64,000 nucleotides of DNA from positions 744,001 to 808,000 of the forward strand of contig NZ_OY762656.1 of assembly GCF_963666255.1 (NCBI RefSeq), in the 5' to 3' direction. Made by a program: the position numbers and the translations under genes. This document shows, piece by piece, positions 63,133 through 64,000 of the stretch. Below the pieces are notes generated by a model, which saw nothing but the letters and a program-made list of their open reading frames with translations, was not told the DNA's origin and did not search any database. The stretch comes from an uncultured Propionivibrio sp. (GTDB lineage Bacteria > Pseudomonadota > Gammaproteobacteria > Burkholderiales > Rhodocyclaceae). Position 1 is the first letter of the stretch. Each line of letters opens with the position of its first letter.

Positions 63133-64000
63133 ATGACTTCCCCCTTATTCTCGCTCGCCGCCCCCGATCGCGCCCTCGGCGCCGCGCTGCAGCACAAAAT
63201 CGACCGCAAGACCAAGCCGCTCGGCGCGCTCGGACAACTCGAAACGATGGCGCGGCAGATCGGCCTGATCCAGCAAACCGCGACGCCCCGCCTCACGCAT
63301 CCGCAGATCCTGGTCTTCGCCGGTGACCACGGCGCCGCCAAGGCCGGTGTCTCCGCCTATCCGCAGGAAGTGACCTGGCAGATGGTCGAGAATTTCCTCG
63401 CCGGCGGCGCCGGCATCAACGTCTTCGCCCGCCAGAACGGCATCGGCCTGACCGTCGTCGATGCCGGCGTCGCCCACGATTTCGGCGTCCGTGACGGCCT
63501 CGTCGACGCCAAGATCGCCCCGGGAACACGCAACTACATCGAGGAACCGGCGATGACCGACGCCGAGTGCGACGCGGCGCTGGAACGCGGCGCCGCGCTC
63601 GTCCGCGCGCTCGCCGCCGAGGGCTGCAACGTCATCGGCTTCGGCGAGATGGGCATCGGCAACACCGCCTCGGCCTCACTCATTACCCACTGTCTGACCG
63701 GCGTGCCGTTGGCCGAATGCATCGGTCGCGGCACCGGCCTCGACGACGCCGGGCTGCAACGCAAGCGCGCGCTGCTCGACCAGGCGCTCGCCCGCACCGG
63801 CCGCATCACCGATCCGCTCGCCGCGCTGACCGAGTTCGGCGGCTACGAGATCGCCATGATGGCCGGCGCCATGCTGGCTGCCGCGCAGGCCGGCATGGTC
63901 CTGCTGATCGACGGCTTCATCGTCAGTTCGGCCGCGCTCGTCGCCGCCAAGCTGGCGCCCCATTTCACCGAGTACTGCATTTTCTGCCACCACTCGGCCG
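63133..64000 (+). CDS. cobT: Nicotinate-nucleotide:dimethylbenzimidazole phosphoribosyltransferase, 3' partial
   Basis: The first 289 residues of CobT, which makes alpha-ribazole phosphate for the lower ligand of B12. Recognisable blocks are [53 protein letters not shown] and, at the window end, EYCIFCHHS. The catalytic glutamate region is beyond the end. ATG at 63133 follows the radical SAM gene by 26 bp, so they are likely in one riboswitch-controlled operon. Confidence 0.94.
   Translation, partial: MTSPLFSLAAPDRALGAALQHKIDRKTKPLGALGQLETMARQIGLIQQTATPRLTHPQILVFAGDHGAAKAGVSAYPQEVTWQMVENFLAGGAGINVFARQNGIGLTVVDAGVAHDFGVRDGLVDAKIAPGTRNYIEEPAMTDAECDAALERGAALVRALAAEGCNVIGFGEMGIGNTASASLITHCLTGVPLAECIGRGTGLDDAGLQRKRALLDQALARTGRITDPLAALTEFGGYEIAMMAGAMLAAAQAGMVLLIDGFIVSSAALVAAKLAPHFTEYCIFCHHSA

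Noticed and set aside
1-64000. tRNA or rRNA genes, insertion sequences, CRISPR arrays, prophage or origin of replication
   Set aside because: I looked for cloverleaf-like sequences, transposase motifs, regular repeats and dnaA-like boxes and found none I could support.

Overview
The window is GC-rich, almost fully coding DNA with no rRNA, tRNA, insertion sequence or CRISPR array that I can see. Gene content points to a betaproteobacterium of the Rhodocyclales type: pheC, rsmJ, ilvD, lgt, an rlmL-like gene and DUF3079 and DUF1289-like proteins. A ferredoxin-linked 2-oxoacid oxidoreductase, methylmalonyl-CoA epimerase, maleate isomerase and B12-synthesis genes suggest a facultative or strict anaerobe able to make propionate; Propionivibrio is my best guess, but it is an inference.

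Layout. 0-6.4 kb: a 2-oxoacid:ferredoxin oxidoreductase (5' end missing), a fused Nfn-like flavoprotein and a small ferredoxin. 6.6-32.3 kb: a catabolic island of about 20 genes. It holds a hydantoinase and a YgfK-type Fe-S protein (minus strand), an XdhD-type molybdenum hydroxylase, an SsnA amidohydrolase and a purine permease, the maturation set xdhC-yqeC-yqeB-mocA, two PLP enzymes, a five-gene peptide-type ABC importer, an M20 carbamoylase/ureidohydrolase, a D-aminoacylase-like amidohydrolase, an RpiR regulator and a small EamA transporter. 32.4-42.9 kb: housekeeping and accessory genes (mce, lgt, ilvD, LysE exporter, cytochrome c, LysR with maleate isomerase, EAL-HDOD protein, ferredoxin reductase, SDR, rRNA methyltransferase). 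43-57.7 kb: a WD40-caspase lipoprotein, acyl-CoA ligase, rsmJ, SDR, pheC, an exported TPR-CHAT protein, ketopantoate reductase, an MFS transporter and several small proteins. 57.8-64 kb: B12 genes (cobQ, cbiB, threonine-phosphate decarboxylase, cobT) enclosing a cobalamin riboswitch, a 49-residue peptide gene and a radical SAM/SPASM enzyme.

How the island works together. The set XdhD, SsnA, YgfK, hydantoinase, YqeB, YqeC and MocA is the marker set of the selenium-dependent molybdenum hydroxylase system, known from E. coli and anaerobic gut bacteria and tied there to anaerobic purine or urate breakdown. Here it is rebuilt: YgfK lacks its flavin domain, XdhD has no FAD partner, the carbamoyltransferase and carbamate kinase steps are not in the window, and an M20 ureidohydrolase plus two unassigned PLP enzymes are present instead. 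Similar inverted repeats (TGAAAC-N4-GTTTCA) lie in the control regions of the main island operons, in three cases just downstream of a -35 element. This suggests one regulon, plausibly under the island's RpiR protein.

The second system of note is the riboswitch-controlled peptide/radical SAM pair near 61.3-63.1 kb, which looks like a ribosomally made, modified peptide connected with cobalamin status.
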